Origin: Herbidospora yilanensis
GTDB lineage: Bacteria; Actinomycetota; Actinomycetes; Streptosporangiales; Streptosporangiaceae
Assembly (NCBI RefSeq): GCF_001570565.1
Contig: NZ_BBXE01000013.1
Coordinates: 576,984-640,983 of the forward strand
Length of the DNA: 64,000 nt
Direction of reading: 5' to 3'
Positions within the stretch are counted from its first letter, which is position 1. Every line of letters starts with the position of its first letter. Below are positions 8,771 through 16,338 of this stretch, piece by piece. Below the pieces are notes generated by a model. That model ran no database searches. It was not told the DNA's origin and saw only the letters and a list, made by a program, of their open reading frames with translations. Made by a program: the position numbers and the translations under genes.

Positions 8771-9435
8771 CGTTGGCACTCCTTCGCGGCTTGGTCGGGA
8801 AAGGCGGCGTGCTGGAAGAACTTGACGCGCCAGGTTCCGTCGTCCCCTCGCCGTACGGCGGCGACCTGGAGATAGATGGATTTGGGGGGCTTGGTCCAGT
8901 TGGGCTGCTGCGGCAGCGGGGCGTCGGCGGCGTCGACGACCTGGACCCCCGACGTGTCGACGCAGGCGTCGACCTCGGCGCCCCGGCCGTCGACCGCGGC
9001 GACCCGGATCGAATAGAGCTTGGCGGTGCCCTTCGCCGAGGTCTTCGTCTTGGCGAAGCTCGACACCCAGGCGTAGGCGACGCGGCTCGCCTCGTCTTCG
9101 ACGTTGCGCAGGTACGTCTCGTCGGCGCCGCCGGAGGCCACCGCCTTCCACTGGTTCACGTAGGAGTCGGTGAAAGCGGTGATCATCTCGTCGCGCCGGT
9201 CGGGCCACTCGATGGAGACGGTCAGGTCGTCGTTGATCGTGACGGTCTCGGCGGTCGCCGGCGCGGCCGCCACGGCGGCCTTCGACGGGGCCGCGCCCTG
9301 CGGCGTGAAGCCCCGGTCCGCCGGGGCTCCGCAGGCGGTCAGGGCGGTGACGAGCCCGATGACGGCTACCCAGCGCACGGGGTGAACGTAACGACCGGGC
9401 CGGACCGTGATCCAGTGATGTGTGTGTTTCGGCAT
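8767..9435 (-). CDS. Lipoprotein of the Tad operon
   Basis: A predicted lipoprotein of unknown function. Hydrophobic VRWVAVIGLVTALTAC ends in the lipobox LTAC, followed by GAPADRG. The mature domain (about 150 residues: EMITAFTDSYVNQWKAVA ... RVAYAWVSSFAKTKTSA ... RVKFFQHAAF) has the length and amphipathic pattern of a cystatin/NTF2-like extracytoplasmic module, but no diagnostic motif is visible. The ATG at 9435 lies just behind the preceding stop; a GTG at 9378 would give a tighter signal peptide and is the alternative. The stop overlaps the secreted-protein gene (GTGA). Both probably act on the outer face of the membrane. Confidence 0.72.
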   Translation of the reverse strand: MPKHTHHWITVRPGRYVHPVRWVAVIGLVTALTACGAPADRGFTPQGAAPSKAAVAAAPATAETVTINDDLTVSIEWPDRRDEMITAFTDSYVNQWKAVASGGADETYLRNVEDEASRVAYAWVSSFAKTKTSAKGTAKLYSIRVAAVDGRGAEVDACVDTSGVQVVDAADAPLPQQPNWTKPPKSIYLQVAAVRRGDDGTWRVKFFQHAAFPDQAAKECQR

Positions 9436-9440
9436 GGTTC

Positions 9441-12400
9441 TCACGCGGTGGTCGTCGCTCGCCACACGGGGAGCAGTTCGTCGATGAGGGCTTCGGTCTC
9501 GGGAGCCATGCCGCCTCCGTATGGATGGGAGGCGGCCCGGCGGTGCAGGCCGTCGACCACGGCGCGGAGCCGGGCCGGCTCGCCGGTGGCGTGGGCGGCT
9601 CTGAGCAGGTCACGCCAGAGGCCCTCGTCGTCGGCGGCCAGCAGCAGCCCCGTTCTCGCGGCGGCGATCGCGCCCTCGGCGTCGCCCCGGTAGAGGCGCG
9701 ACTCGCACAGGCGGTGGGCGGCGTCGGCCACCGAGGCGGTGACGTCGAACTCCAGCGGGTCGGCGGCCAGCCACGCGTAGCGACCAGCCGGCCTGGGGTT
9801 CAGCAACGGCCCTCTGACCAGGCGCAACGCCTTCTCCAGCGACATCGGGTCGCCTCTCCTGACCAGGTCCTGGAACATCGACCAGTCGGTTCTGACCTCC
9901 TCGCTCAGGTGGAGGCGGCCGGAGGCGTCGGCGTACAGGTAGGGGCGGCCCTCCTGGTCCTTGCCGAGCCATTCGGCGACGCGGGCCAGGGTCGCGTCGC
10001 GCACCATCGGCTGCACGCCGCGCGGCCAGAGCACTCCGCCCAGCACCACCGGGTGCACGCCCCCCGGATGCGTGGCCAGGTAGACCACCAGCTCGCCGGC
10101 CAGCGCGGCGCGGCCCTCCTCCAGGGCGTTGACCGGGGAGATCTCGATCGGGCCGAGGATGCGGACCTCGATGGCCGGGGGCTCGTCGTGGCGGCGGATG
10201 TCCGGCAGCGGCAGCGGTTCGCCCTGCTTGTCGTCGGCGGTGCGGAAGAGGTCGACGATGGCCCTGTAGTGGCGGCGCGGCAGCAGTTGCGCCTTCACGT
10301 CGAAGCCCAGCGCCTCGATGACCGAACGGCCGTCTTCGGTGACCTCCCACGTCCAGGTGGCGTGCTGGAGCGGCGCGGCGATCACGTATCCGGCCGCCGA
10401 CCTGGTGTTCTTCGCCAGCACCGCGAGCCTGCGCGCCTCCTCGGCGGTCGGCTGGACGGCGCTCAGCAGGTAGTGGGGCGGATGGACGGGGTTGCGCGCC
10501 CGGCCGTGGATACGCCCGGTGAGGACGTCGGGCGGCTGGGCGGCGTTCTCGAACTCCGGCAGGACCTCGGCGAGCGAGGCCGCGACGTTCACCCGTTCCG
10601 GGGCGATCGCGCGCAACTCCTGGCCGAAACCGACGAGAGTGACCTTCATCGTGTCCGACCAGCGGTTGGTGACCAGCTCGACGGCGAGCGCCGACAGGGC
10701 GGCGACCGCCTGCGGGCCCACGACGCTGATGACGCCGTGGGCGGCTTCGAGGTCGACGAGCACCCGGCCGGTCTCGGCGGTGCCGAGGGAGAACAGGCCC
10801 GGGTAGGGGGCCGGCACGTCGGCCAGGGCCTGGTCGTCGAGCCTTCTCGCCTCGTGGGCGGCCAGCCGCCAGATCTGCCCGCCGTCGGCCGCCTCGAACG
10901 GGGCCGGGACGTCCTGGCTCGGCGGATGCACCCACAGGTCCATGCCGCGCGCCGACAGGTGCAGCGCGTAGATGGCGGGCGGCCGACGGTCGGCCTCGGC
11001 CAGCAGCCTGCCGAGCAGCCGGAGCCCGCTGTCGAGGACACGGCTGCCCGGGGCGTCCGCGCCGAGCCGCATCGCGACCTCCGCCGAGGCCGCCTCTCCC
11101 CTGGGCCGCTGGATCCGGTGCCCGAACGCCCGCGTCCAGAGCTGCCGCCTGCGCCTCCTGCCCAGCAGCAGGAGCAGTCCCGCCGAGAGCAGCGCGGCCC
11201 CCGCGAGGTAGTCGGCCAGGTCGACCTGCTCGGTCCAGCCCTGTCCGGCGACCGGGGTGGTCAGGATGGCGCCGCCTTCGGGCGCGGCGACCACGCCCGA
11301 CCGGGGGATCGTGGTGTCCCCGATGCCGGGCTCCTCGGCGGGGGTGGTCGCGGTGACGGTCGGGATCGGTTTCCTGGGCTCGGTACGGTCCGGGCGGGCG
11401 GTGGCCTCGGGCCTGCCGGTCTCATACGGGCGAGTCCCGGTCTCGGCCGGGCGGCCTGCGGTCTCCTCGGTCGGCGGCCGGGTGGGGGTCTCGGCGGCGG
11501 GGGGACGGGTCGAGTCGTCGGCCGGGTTTCCCGTGGCAGGGGGGCGGGTGGCGTCGTCGCCCGGGTTTCCCGTGGCAGGAGGACGGGTGACGTCGTCGGC
11601 CCGGTTTCCCGTGGCAGGAGGACGGGTCGAGTCACCTGGCCTGGTCGAATCGCCGTCGACCGGTGGGCGGGTCGGCTCGCCCGCGACCGGCGGGCGGGCG
11701 GCGTTGTCCTCCCCCGCCGAGGGCGGCGGGGTCGGGTCGGCGGTCGGCGGGCGGTTCTCTGCGGGTGGCCGCGTCGGGTTCCGCGTGGGGTCGGCGCCGG
11801 GTCGTTCCGCTGGAGGCTGGGCGTGGGTGTTGTCGCGGTTCTCGAAGCGGGTGTCGTCGCCCGGCCGTGTGGTGTCTCGGTCGGGCTGGCCAACCCGGTC
11901 GGGCTGGGTGCTCCGCTCGGGTTGGGTGCTCCGGTCTGGCGGGGCGGTGCGGTCGGATTTGTCCTTGCCGGGCGGGCCCGGGTGGTCTTTGAGGATCTCG
12001 GTGCGGCTGTCGTCGGCGGGGACCACGTGGGTGTTGCGGGAATCGCCCGGCATGTCCAGCACCCAGCCCGGACGGATCAGGTCGGCCATGTGGAGGCGGG
12101 CCCCGTCGGGTTGTTCCTTGTGCTTGTTGAGCTCGTAGATCTCGCCGTAGCGGCGGCCGTCTCCGAGGCACTTCTCGGCGATCTCCCACAGGCTCTCGTG
12201 GTGGCGGCCGTGGGGCGGCTGGACGACGTACACCTTCTTGACCTCGCCGCGCGGCACCAGGGCCGCGCGCTCGGTGATCGCCGACTCGGCGCTCACCAGC
12301 GTCGGCTTGACGGGCACCACGGGCGTGGACGCGAACCGCGTCAGCGGGACGGCGACGGCCGAGACCGTGAAGAGGACCAGCACGGCCGAGACCAGCCGGT

Positions 12401-12707
12401 TGGCCAGCACCTGGGTGCCGCCCGACAGCGGGACGCGGGCGGGCATGCCGATGCGGCGGATGCCGGCGTACACCTCGACCAGGACGCAGACCACGAGCTG
12501 GGCCCAGGCGACCCACACGAGCAGCACCAGCACGGCGGTGATCGTCTCGGTGCCGACCTGGCTCATCAGGGCGTCGAGGTCGAGCAGTTCGTCGGGGATG
12601 GGCGGCCCGGCGAACCGGATCAGGGCATAGGGGACGCCCCCCAGCAGCGCGACCAGCGCCACCAGGGCCGCCAGACCGGCGAAGACGTCACCGGCGGTCC
12701 GTTTCAC
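9441..12707 (-). CDS. LysM and BTAD-domain membrane protein of the Tad locus
   Basis: A 1088-residue multidomain protein; start GTG 12707 overlaps the previous stop (GTGA). Order: three N-terminal membrane helices (about 5-125); a LysM-like peptidoglycan-binding module (about 155-220: VYVVQPPHG ... LWEIAEKCLGDGRRYGEIYE ... LIRPGWVLDMP); a 270-residue Pro/Thr/Asp-rich linker with 13-residue repeats TRPPATGNPADDS; another helix near 495 (YLAGAALLSAGLLLLLG) followed by RRRRR; then a large cytoplasmic region ending in an OmpR-like wing plus bacterial transcriptional activator domain (about 845-1070: IEVRILGPIEISP ... LWPRGVQPMVRDATLARV). Related proteins occur in actinobacterial Tad loci. A wall-to-cytoplasm sensing role is inference. 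Confidence 0.82.
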   Translation of the reverse strand: MKRTAGDVFAGLAALVALVALLGGVPYALIRFAGPPIPDELLDLDALMSQVGTETITAVLVLLVWVAWAQLVVCVLVEVYAGIRRIGMPARVPLSGGTQVLANRLVSAVLVLFTVSAVAVPLTRFASTPVVPVKPTLVSAESAITERAALVPRGEVKKVYVVQPPHGRHHESLWEIAEKCLGDGRRYGEIYELNKHKEQPDGARLHMADLIRPGWVLDMPGDSRNTHVVPADDSRTEILKDHPGPPGKDKSDRTAPPDRSTQPERSTQPDRVGQPDRDTTRPGDDTRFENRDNTHAQPPAERPGADPTRNPTRPPAENRPPTADPTPPPSAGEDNAARPPVAGEPTRPPVDGDSTRPGDSTRPPATGNRADDVTRPPATGNPGDDATRPPATGNPADDSTRPPAAETPTRPPTEETAGRPAETGTRPYETGRPEATARPDRTEPRKPIPTVTATTPAEEPGIGDTTIPRSGVVAAPEGGAILTTPVAGQGWTEQVDLADYLAGAALLSAGLLLLLGRRRRRQLWTRAFGHRIQRPRGEAASAEVAMRLGADAPGSRVLDSGLRLLGRLLAEADRRPPAIYALHLSARGMDLWVHPPSQDVPAPFEAADGGQIWRLAAHEARRLDDQALADVPAPYPGLFSLGTAETGRVLVDLEAAHGVISVVGPQAVAALSALAVELVTNRWSDTMKVTLVGFGQELRAIAPERVNVAASLAEVLPEFENAAQPPDVLTGRIHGRARNPVHPPHYLLSAVQPTAEEARRLAVLAKNTRSAAGYVIAAPLQHATWTWEVTEDGRSVIEALGFDVKAQLLPRRHYRAIVDLFRTADDKQGEPLPLPDIRRHDEPPAIEVRILGPIEISPVNALEEGRAALAGELVVYLATHPGGVHPVVLGGVLWPRGVQPMVRDATLARVAEWLGKDQEGRPYLYADASGRLHLSEEVRTDWSMFQDLVRRGDPMSLEKALRLVRGPLLNPRPAGRYAWLAADPLEFDVTASVADAAHRLCESRLYRGDAEGAIAAARTGLLLAADDEGLWRDLLRAAHATGEPARLRAVVDGLHRRAASHPYGGGMAPETEALIDELLPVWRATTTA
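11503..11628 (-). repeat. 39-bp coding repeat (TRPPATGNxxDDx)
   Basis: Three near-identical 39-bp units, plus more degenerate flanking ones, encode the 13-residue repeat TRPPATGN followed by (P/R)(A/G)DD and one variable residue, in the extracytoplasmic linker of the LysM/BTAD protein. Such units usually vary in copy number between strains and would set the length of the linker. Confidence 0.7.
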
Positions 12708-13129
12708 GCGCCGTCTCCCTGGTCGGGGACGGCCGTCGCCGACGCGGTCATCTCCGATCCCGGAAATCCGATCGCGGCCAGGAAGAACGCTTCCCATGTA
12801 ACGCTCACCTCCACCGTCACCTCGGTCTGGCCCGCCCCGACCGTGCACCGACCCATCGCGACCCCGTCGGCGTCGTGCGCGGAGACGATCTCGCCGGCCC
12901 GGCCGCACACCTCGGCGTCGCCGAGCAGCCGCAACCGTCCGGTCGACCGGAGCGTCTCGACGTCGATCCGGTCGGCCGCCGCCCGCGCGCCCTGCTCGGC
13001 GATGTCGGCCGCGCGCAACTTGGCGTTGATCGCCGCGCCCCCGTCGACGAGCAGGCCCGCGAGCAGGAACACGGCGACCGAGAAGAGCACCACGAAGGTG
13101 GACATGGAACCCCGGTCGGCCCGTCTCAC
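12704..13129 (-). CDS. TadG-like pseudopilin (Rv3655c type)
   Basis: A 141-residue protein with one N-terminal membrane helix after a short basic stretch (RADRGSMSTFVVLFSVAVFLLAGLLVDGGAAIN). The RGS--T/S pattern followed by a long helix and ending DGG is the signature of TadG/Rv3655c-type helicase/secretion neighbourhood proteins. The remainder is extracytoplasmic with two Cys residues (VCGRAGE, GRCTVG). Start GTG 13129 overlaps the previous stop (GTGA). It is probably a minor pilin or assembly factor. Confidence 0.8.
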   Translation of the reverse strand: MRRADRGSMSTFVVLFSVAVFLLAGLLVDGGAAINAKLRAADIAEQGARAAADRIDVETLRSTGRLRLLGDAEVCGRAGEIVSAHDADGVAMGRCTVGAGQTEVTVEVSVTWEAFFLAAIGFPGSEMTASATAVPDQGDGA

Positions 13130-13518
13130 TCGACCCTCCGGAACTGTTCGAGGGGGACGACGGAGTCCCCGCTGATCGTCACGGCGGCGCCGAAGCCGAG
13201 GAAGTCGAGGTCGAGCGTGCAGGTCACGGTCACCTCGACCTGGCCTCCCTCCTGCCAGTCGGTGCCCGCCATCGACACCTCCGGCGGGCAGTCGGCGAGC
13301 GCGCCGGTGGCCGCCGACGTGGCGGCCTCCTCGGCCGCGCCCCTGTCGCGCTGCACCGAGGCGGCCCGCGCGGCGTCGCGGGCGGCGCCGTTGACCTCGC
13401 CCTGGGCTTCGACGACACGTCCGGCGCCGACCAGGAACAGCAGGAAGAGCAGCAGGACGGGCGCCAGCATGACGGTCTCGACCGACATGGACCCCCGGTC
13501 CGTCGCCTGCTCACTCAT
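13126..13518 (-). CDS. TadE-like minor pilin
   Basis: A 130-residue protein with the TadE pattern: basic start, DRGSMSVETVMLAPVLLLFLLFLVGAGRVVEA, a single helix with the conserved Glu (SVE) five residues after the Gly where pseudopilins are processed, then an extracytoplasmic domain with two Cys (DCPPEV, VTCTLDL). The ATG at 13518 overlaps the upstream stop by eight bases; GTG 13527 is an alternative start. TadE proteins are minor pseudopilins needed for pilus biogenesis. Confidence 0.82.
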   Translation of the reverse strand: MSEQATDRGSMSVETVMLAPVLLLFLLFLVGAGRVVEAQGEVNGAARDAARAASVQRDRGAAEEAATSAATGALADCPPEVSMAGTDWQEGGQVEVTVTCTLDLDFLGFGAAVTISGDSVVPLEQFRRVE

Positions 13519-13942
13519 CCGGCGCACACCCCCCGCTGCCGTCGTCGGGCCGGAAACACTCCACCGGCCCGCCGAACCGGGCCGTGATCGTGAAGGAGAT
13601 CTCGGGCAGCAGCGGCACGACCTGCACCGCGCTGCCCGTCACCTCCACACCGCGCGAGTCGCCCTCCTCCCACGCGGTCGCCGTGGCCGACCGCAGGATC
13701 TCCGGCCCGATGGCCTGGATGATCTGCTGGGCCTTGGCCTCGGCGGCGCCCTGCCAGTCGTCGTCACCGGATCGTGCGATCCGGGCGCCCTCGCGCGCGG
13801 CCGCGTCGGCGACCTGCCGCCCGTGGAACCAGAGGGCCATCTGGACGATCAGCAGCACCACGACCAGGACGACCGGCATGAGCAGCGCGAGCTCGATGAC
13901 GGTCGCGCCCCGGTCGTTGTCCCGGCGGTCAGGACGTCTCAC
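13511..13942 (-). CDS. TadE-like minor pilin
   Basis: A 143-residue TadE-family protein. NDRGATVIELALLMPVVLVV matches the pseudopilin pattern (RGA-V-E-AL--P), with a single membrane helix, then GRQVADAAAREGARIARSG, the amphipathic segment found in most TadE proteins, and an acidic C-terminus. Start GTG 13942 overlaps the pilin stop (GTGA). Together with the next two genes it forms the minor-pilin set of the pilus. Confidence 0.85.
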   Translation of the reverse strand: MRRPDRRDNDRGATVIELALLMPVVLVVVLLIVQMALWFHGRQVADAAAREGARIARSGDDDWQGAAEAKAQQIIQAIGPEILRSATATAWEEGDSRGVEVTGSAVQVVPLLPEISFTITARFGGPVECFRPDDGSGGCAPDE

Positions 13943-14163
13943 TCACCACCGCCGCCGCCACCGGATTCGCCGCCGCCGAAGTTCGTGGTGATCTCGGCCG
14001 AGCGGGACTCGACGAGGCCTTGGATGAGCGCGGCCAGGCCCAGCGCCACCCCGGCGATGATCGCCGTGATGATCGCCCACTCGACCGCCGACGCCCCGCG
14101 TGAGGGGGCCGTCCGGGCCTTGTGGATGCGGACGCTGATCATCGCCACCAGGTAATCGATCAT
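13939..14163 (-). CDS. Flp/Fap-type major pilin
   Basis: A 74-residue prepilin two bases after tadC. The sequence RGASAVEWAIITAIIAG fits the Flp prepilin processing motif, with cleavage after Gly and Glu at the +5 position followed by an aromatic residue (Trp here, usually Tyr), and one hydrophobic helix. The C-terminus is Gly-rich (GGGESGGGGGGE), unlike most Flp pilins. It would be polymerised by the TadA/B/C machine. No TadV/CpaA prepilin peptidase gene is present in the window, so it must be encoded elsewhere. Confidence 0.85.
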   Translation of the reverse strand: MIDYLVAMISVRIHKARTAPSRGASAVEWAIITAIIAGVALGLAALIQGLVESRSAEITTNFGGGESGGGGGGE

Positions 14164-14165
14164 TT

Positions 14166-15104
14166 TCAAGATCCCAACATTTTCATCGCGGCCGGGTAAC
14201 TGAGAAAGATCACGAAGCCCGCGCACAGCAGGAGCTGCGCCACGAGCATCGACTGCGAACGTTCGCCCGCCTTGCCCTCGATCTCGGCCAGCTCGCGCCT
14301 GCGGAGCGTGGCCGCGCGGGCCGTCAGCGACGACCGCACCTTGGCCCCGTCGTCGGCGACGAGCCCGAGCGCGGCCGACAGGTCCCGCAGCTCGTCGACG
14401 TTGATCTCGTCGCCGAGTTGCCCGAGGGCCTGCCAGGGGGTGATGCCGACGATCCGGGCGTTGGCGAGCGCCTCGCGGATGCGCTCCATCGCCCAGTTGG
14501 AGCCCGGGGCGTTCACCCCCGGGCCGGTGCCGACGGAGACGGCCATCATGAGCGCCTCCGGCACCCCGCGCCCGCCGGCGAGGTTCATGGCCACCAGGTC
14601 GAGGAACGCGCCGACGGCGTGCCGGAAGTCGCGGCGGCGGACGGCCGCGTCCTTGCCGATCTGCACGTCGGGCAGGAAGAAGAAGATCACGCTGACCAGC
14701 AGCGCCGACCAGAGCGGAATCTGGAACGACACCCCCCACCCCATGACCGCCAGCCATCCCACGAGCAGCGGGAAGGCGAGCAGCCCGGAGACGGCCAGCA
14801 GGACCTTGGTCGCGAGGAACCCCTCGAACGACTTGCCCAGCAGGGTGAGGTCGGCCCGGATCGACCGGGCCTCCCACCCACGGGCGGCGTAGAACTTGGC
14901 GAGCCGCTGCCCGAGTGCCTGCCGGAACGCGCTGACCTCCTCGTCGGGCGCGACGAGGGGCGTCTTCGGGGCGTCCTCCCCGGTCCGGGCGACGTCGAGC
15001 GCCGCCAGCCTGGTCGCCAGCCCGGGTCTCGGCGGGAACAGCGCTCTGAGCAGCAGCAGGATCCCCAGCCCGAGCACGCCTCCGGCGAACGCGGTCGCGA
15101 TCAC
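14166..15104 (-). CDS. tadC: TadC-like pilus assembly membrane protein
   Basis: A 312-residue T2SF (GspF)-type inner-membrane protein. It has an N-terminal helix (MIATAFAGGVLGLGILLLLR), a central pair (KVLLAVSGLLAFPLLVGWLA, IPLWSALLVSVIFFFLPDV), the cytoplasmic helical T2SF domain (RRRDFRHAVGAFLDLVAMNLA ... GGRGVPEALMMAVSVG) and a C-terminal helix. With TadB it forms the platform for the pilus. Start is GTG, four-base overlap with the small ORF upstream. Confidence 0.87.
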   Translation of the reverse strand: MIATAFAGGVLGLGILLLLRALFPPRPGLATRLAALDVARTGEDAPKTPLVAPDEEVSAFRQALGQRLAKFYAARGWEARSIRADLTLLGKSFEGFLATKVLLAVSGLLAFPLLVGWLAVMGWGVSFQIPLWSALLVSVIFFFLPDVQIGKDAAVRRRDFRHAVGAFLDLVAMNLAGGRGVPEALMMAVSVGTGPGVNAPGSNWAMERIREALANARIVGITPWQALGQLGDEINVDELRDLSAALGLVADDGAKVRSSLTARAATLRRRELAEIEGKAGERSQSMLVAQLLLCAGFVIFLSYPAAMKMLGS

Positions 15105-15460
15105 GAGGTCACCCCCAGAGGGACGGCGCGGCCCTGATGCCGCAGAGCCACGCCGAACCCACCATCAAGAGCCGCCTTCAGACCGCCCGTTTCCGTAAGT
15201 GCACCGGCGAAGGACCTCGACACCCCGCAAGAGGAAGCCACGGCGGAGCCACCGGTTGCACCGAGACCCAGAACCACGGCCGAGGAGCCGAGCGCGTCGC
15301 GGACCGGGCGCTTCCGCGCCCGAAATTTCGGCATATCGCACCAGCCTTCGGCCCCCGAATCCAGCCACTCGCCAGCCCGTTCACGCCCGAGGCATAGCGC
15401 CGTGCGGCGGAGAGAGGCGTGTCGCGGGCCGATCGGCCCTGTGGATGTCCGGTTGCTCAT
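15101..15460 (-). CDS. Small ORF between tadB and tadC, contains the dispersed element
   Basis: A 119-codon ORF joined to tadB by ATGA and to tadC by GTGA overlaps, exactly like the true genes of the operon. I do not recognise the product. Its codon use is weaker (many T/A third bases) and its middle encodes MPKFR from the palindrome of dispersed element copy 2. tadB and tadC usually adjoin directly, so this looks like an insertion whose frame has been kept open so that ribosomes still reach tadC. It could be a real small protein or only a translated spacer. Confidence 0.45.
   Translation of the reverse strand: MSNRTSTGPIGPRHASLRRTALCLGRERAGEWLDSGAEGWCDMPKFRARKRPVRDALGSSAVVLGLGATGGSAVASSCGVSRSFAGALTETGGLKAALDGGFGVALRHQGRAVPLGVTS
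15306..15359 (-). repeat. Dispersed structured element, copy 2 (inverted)
   Basis: Read on the minus strand it has the same three parts as copy 1: hairpin TTCGG-GGG-CCGAA (15347-15359), palindrome CCGAAATTTCGG (15320-15331) and hairpin GGGCGC-GGAA-GCGCCC (15306-15321). The loop is again GNRA. The tandem repeats that follow copy 1 are absent here. Confidence 0.7.
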
Positions 15461-16338
15461 GAGCTCACCGCCTCCGCCGTCTCCGGGCGTCGGTAAGGGG
15501 CCAGGATCCGGCCGGGTTTGTCGAAGCGGGCCAGCCGGCGCATCCACGCGAACCCCGCCCCGAACAGCGCCGCCACGACCACGAGCACGGCCTGCCCGAG
15601 CAGGGAGTCGTATTCGGCCACGTAGTCGCGGTTGGCGATGACCAGGAAGGCCGCGAAGGCCAGGGCCGTGCCGACCACGATCTGCACGCTTCTCCTCGTC
15701 GACCGGCGTTCGGCCTCCACACGGCGGCGCATGTCGAGTTCCTCGCGGGCCGACACGGCCAGGGCCGAGAGCACGTCGCGCAGGCCGGGACCCCGGAGGC
15801 GGGAGTTGAGGATCAGCGCCGCCACCACCAGGTCGGCCGACGGGTCGTCGAGCTCGTCGGCGAACATCCGGAGGGCGTCGCCGAGGGGCATCCGGGCGCG
15901 CAGCCGGTCGACCAGGGCGCGCAGGTGCGGCTGGAGCATGGGGGCGGCGGCCCGGATCGAGGCGGGGATGGCCTGTTCGAGGCCGGCCGCGCCCGCGATG
16001 GTGTCGCGCAGCGACTCGGCCCAGGCCGCGAGGCCTTCGAGGCGCTTCATCGCGGCCCGCTCCTCGGCCGCGCCGCCCGTGAAACCCTTCCAGGCGATCA
16101 CCAGGAGCACCGCGCCGACGGCCACGACCGGCCAGCCGGTCACCACCAGCGTCAGGCCGCCCGCGATGGCCGCGATGGCCCCCCGGGTGGTGAGCGACTG
16201 GAACAACCGGAGCCGCTGGGCGCCGGTGTCGGGTGAGGCCGGGCGGGGGCGCAGACCGTACAGAGAGAGGAAGAGCAGGAACAGGCCGCCGCCGGCGGCG
16301 GCGCCGGCCAGGATCACGAGCGGATCGAACGGGATCAT
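15457..16338 (-). CDS. tadB: TadB-like pilus assembly membrane protein
   Basis: A 293-residue T2SF-type membrane protein: N-terminal helix (LVILAGAAAGGGLFLLFLS), a second region GAIAAIAGGLTLVVTGWPVVAVGAVLLVIA, the cytoplasmic domain (AWAESLRDTIAGAAGLEQAI ... LVVAALILNSRLRGPGLRDV) and two C-terminal helices. Position between tadA and tadC and ATGA overlap with tadA support the call. It forms the platform that couples TadA to pilin extraction. Confidence 0.88.
   Translation of the reverse strand: MIPFDPLVILAGAAAGGGLFLLFLSLYGLRPRPASPDTGAQRLRLFQSLTTRGAIAAIAGGLTLVVTGWPVVAVGAVLLVIAWKGFTGGAAEERAAMKRLEGLAAWAESLRDTIAGAAGLEQAIPASIRAAAPMLQPHLRALVDRLRARMPLGDALRMFADELDDPSADLVVAALILNSRLRGPGLRDVLSALAVSAREELDMRRRVEAERRSTRRSVQIVVGTALAFAAFLVIANRDYVAEYDSLLGQAVLVVVAALFGAGFAWMRRLARFDKPGRILAPYRRPETAEAVSS

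Noticed and set aside
9420-13175. 1251-codon plus-strand frame across the LysM/BTAD gene
   Set aside because: No recognisable domain, low-complexity Arg/Gly translation; the minus strand holds a chain of overlapping genes with pilin and LysM signatures.
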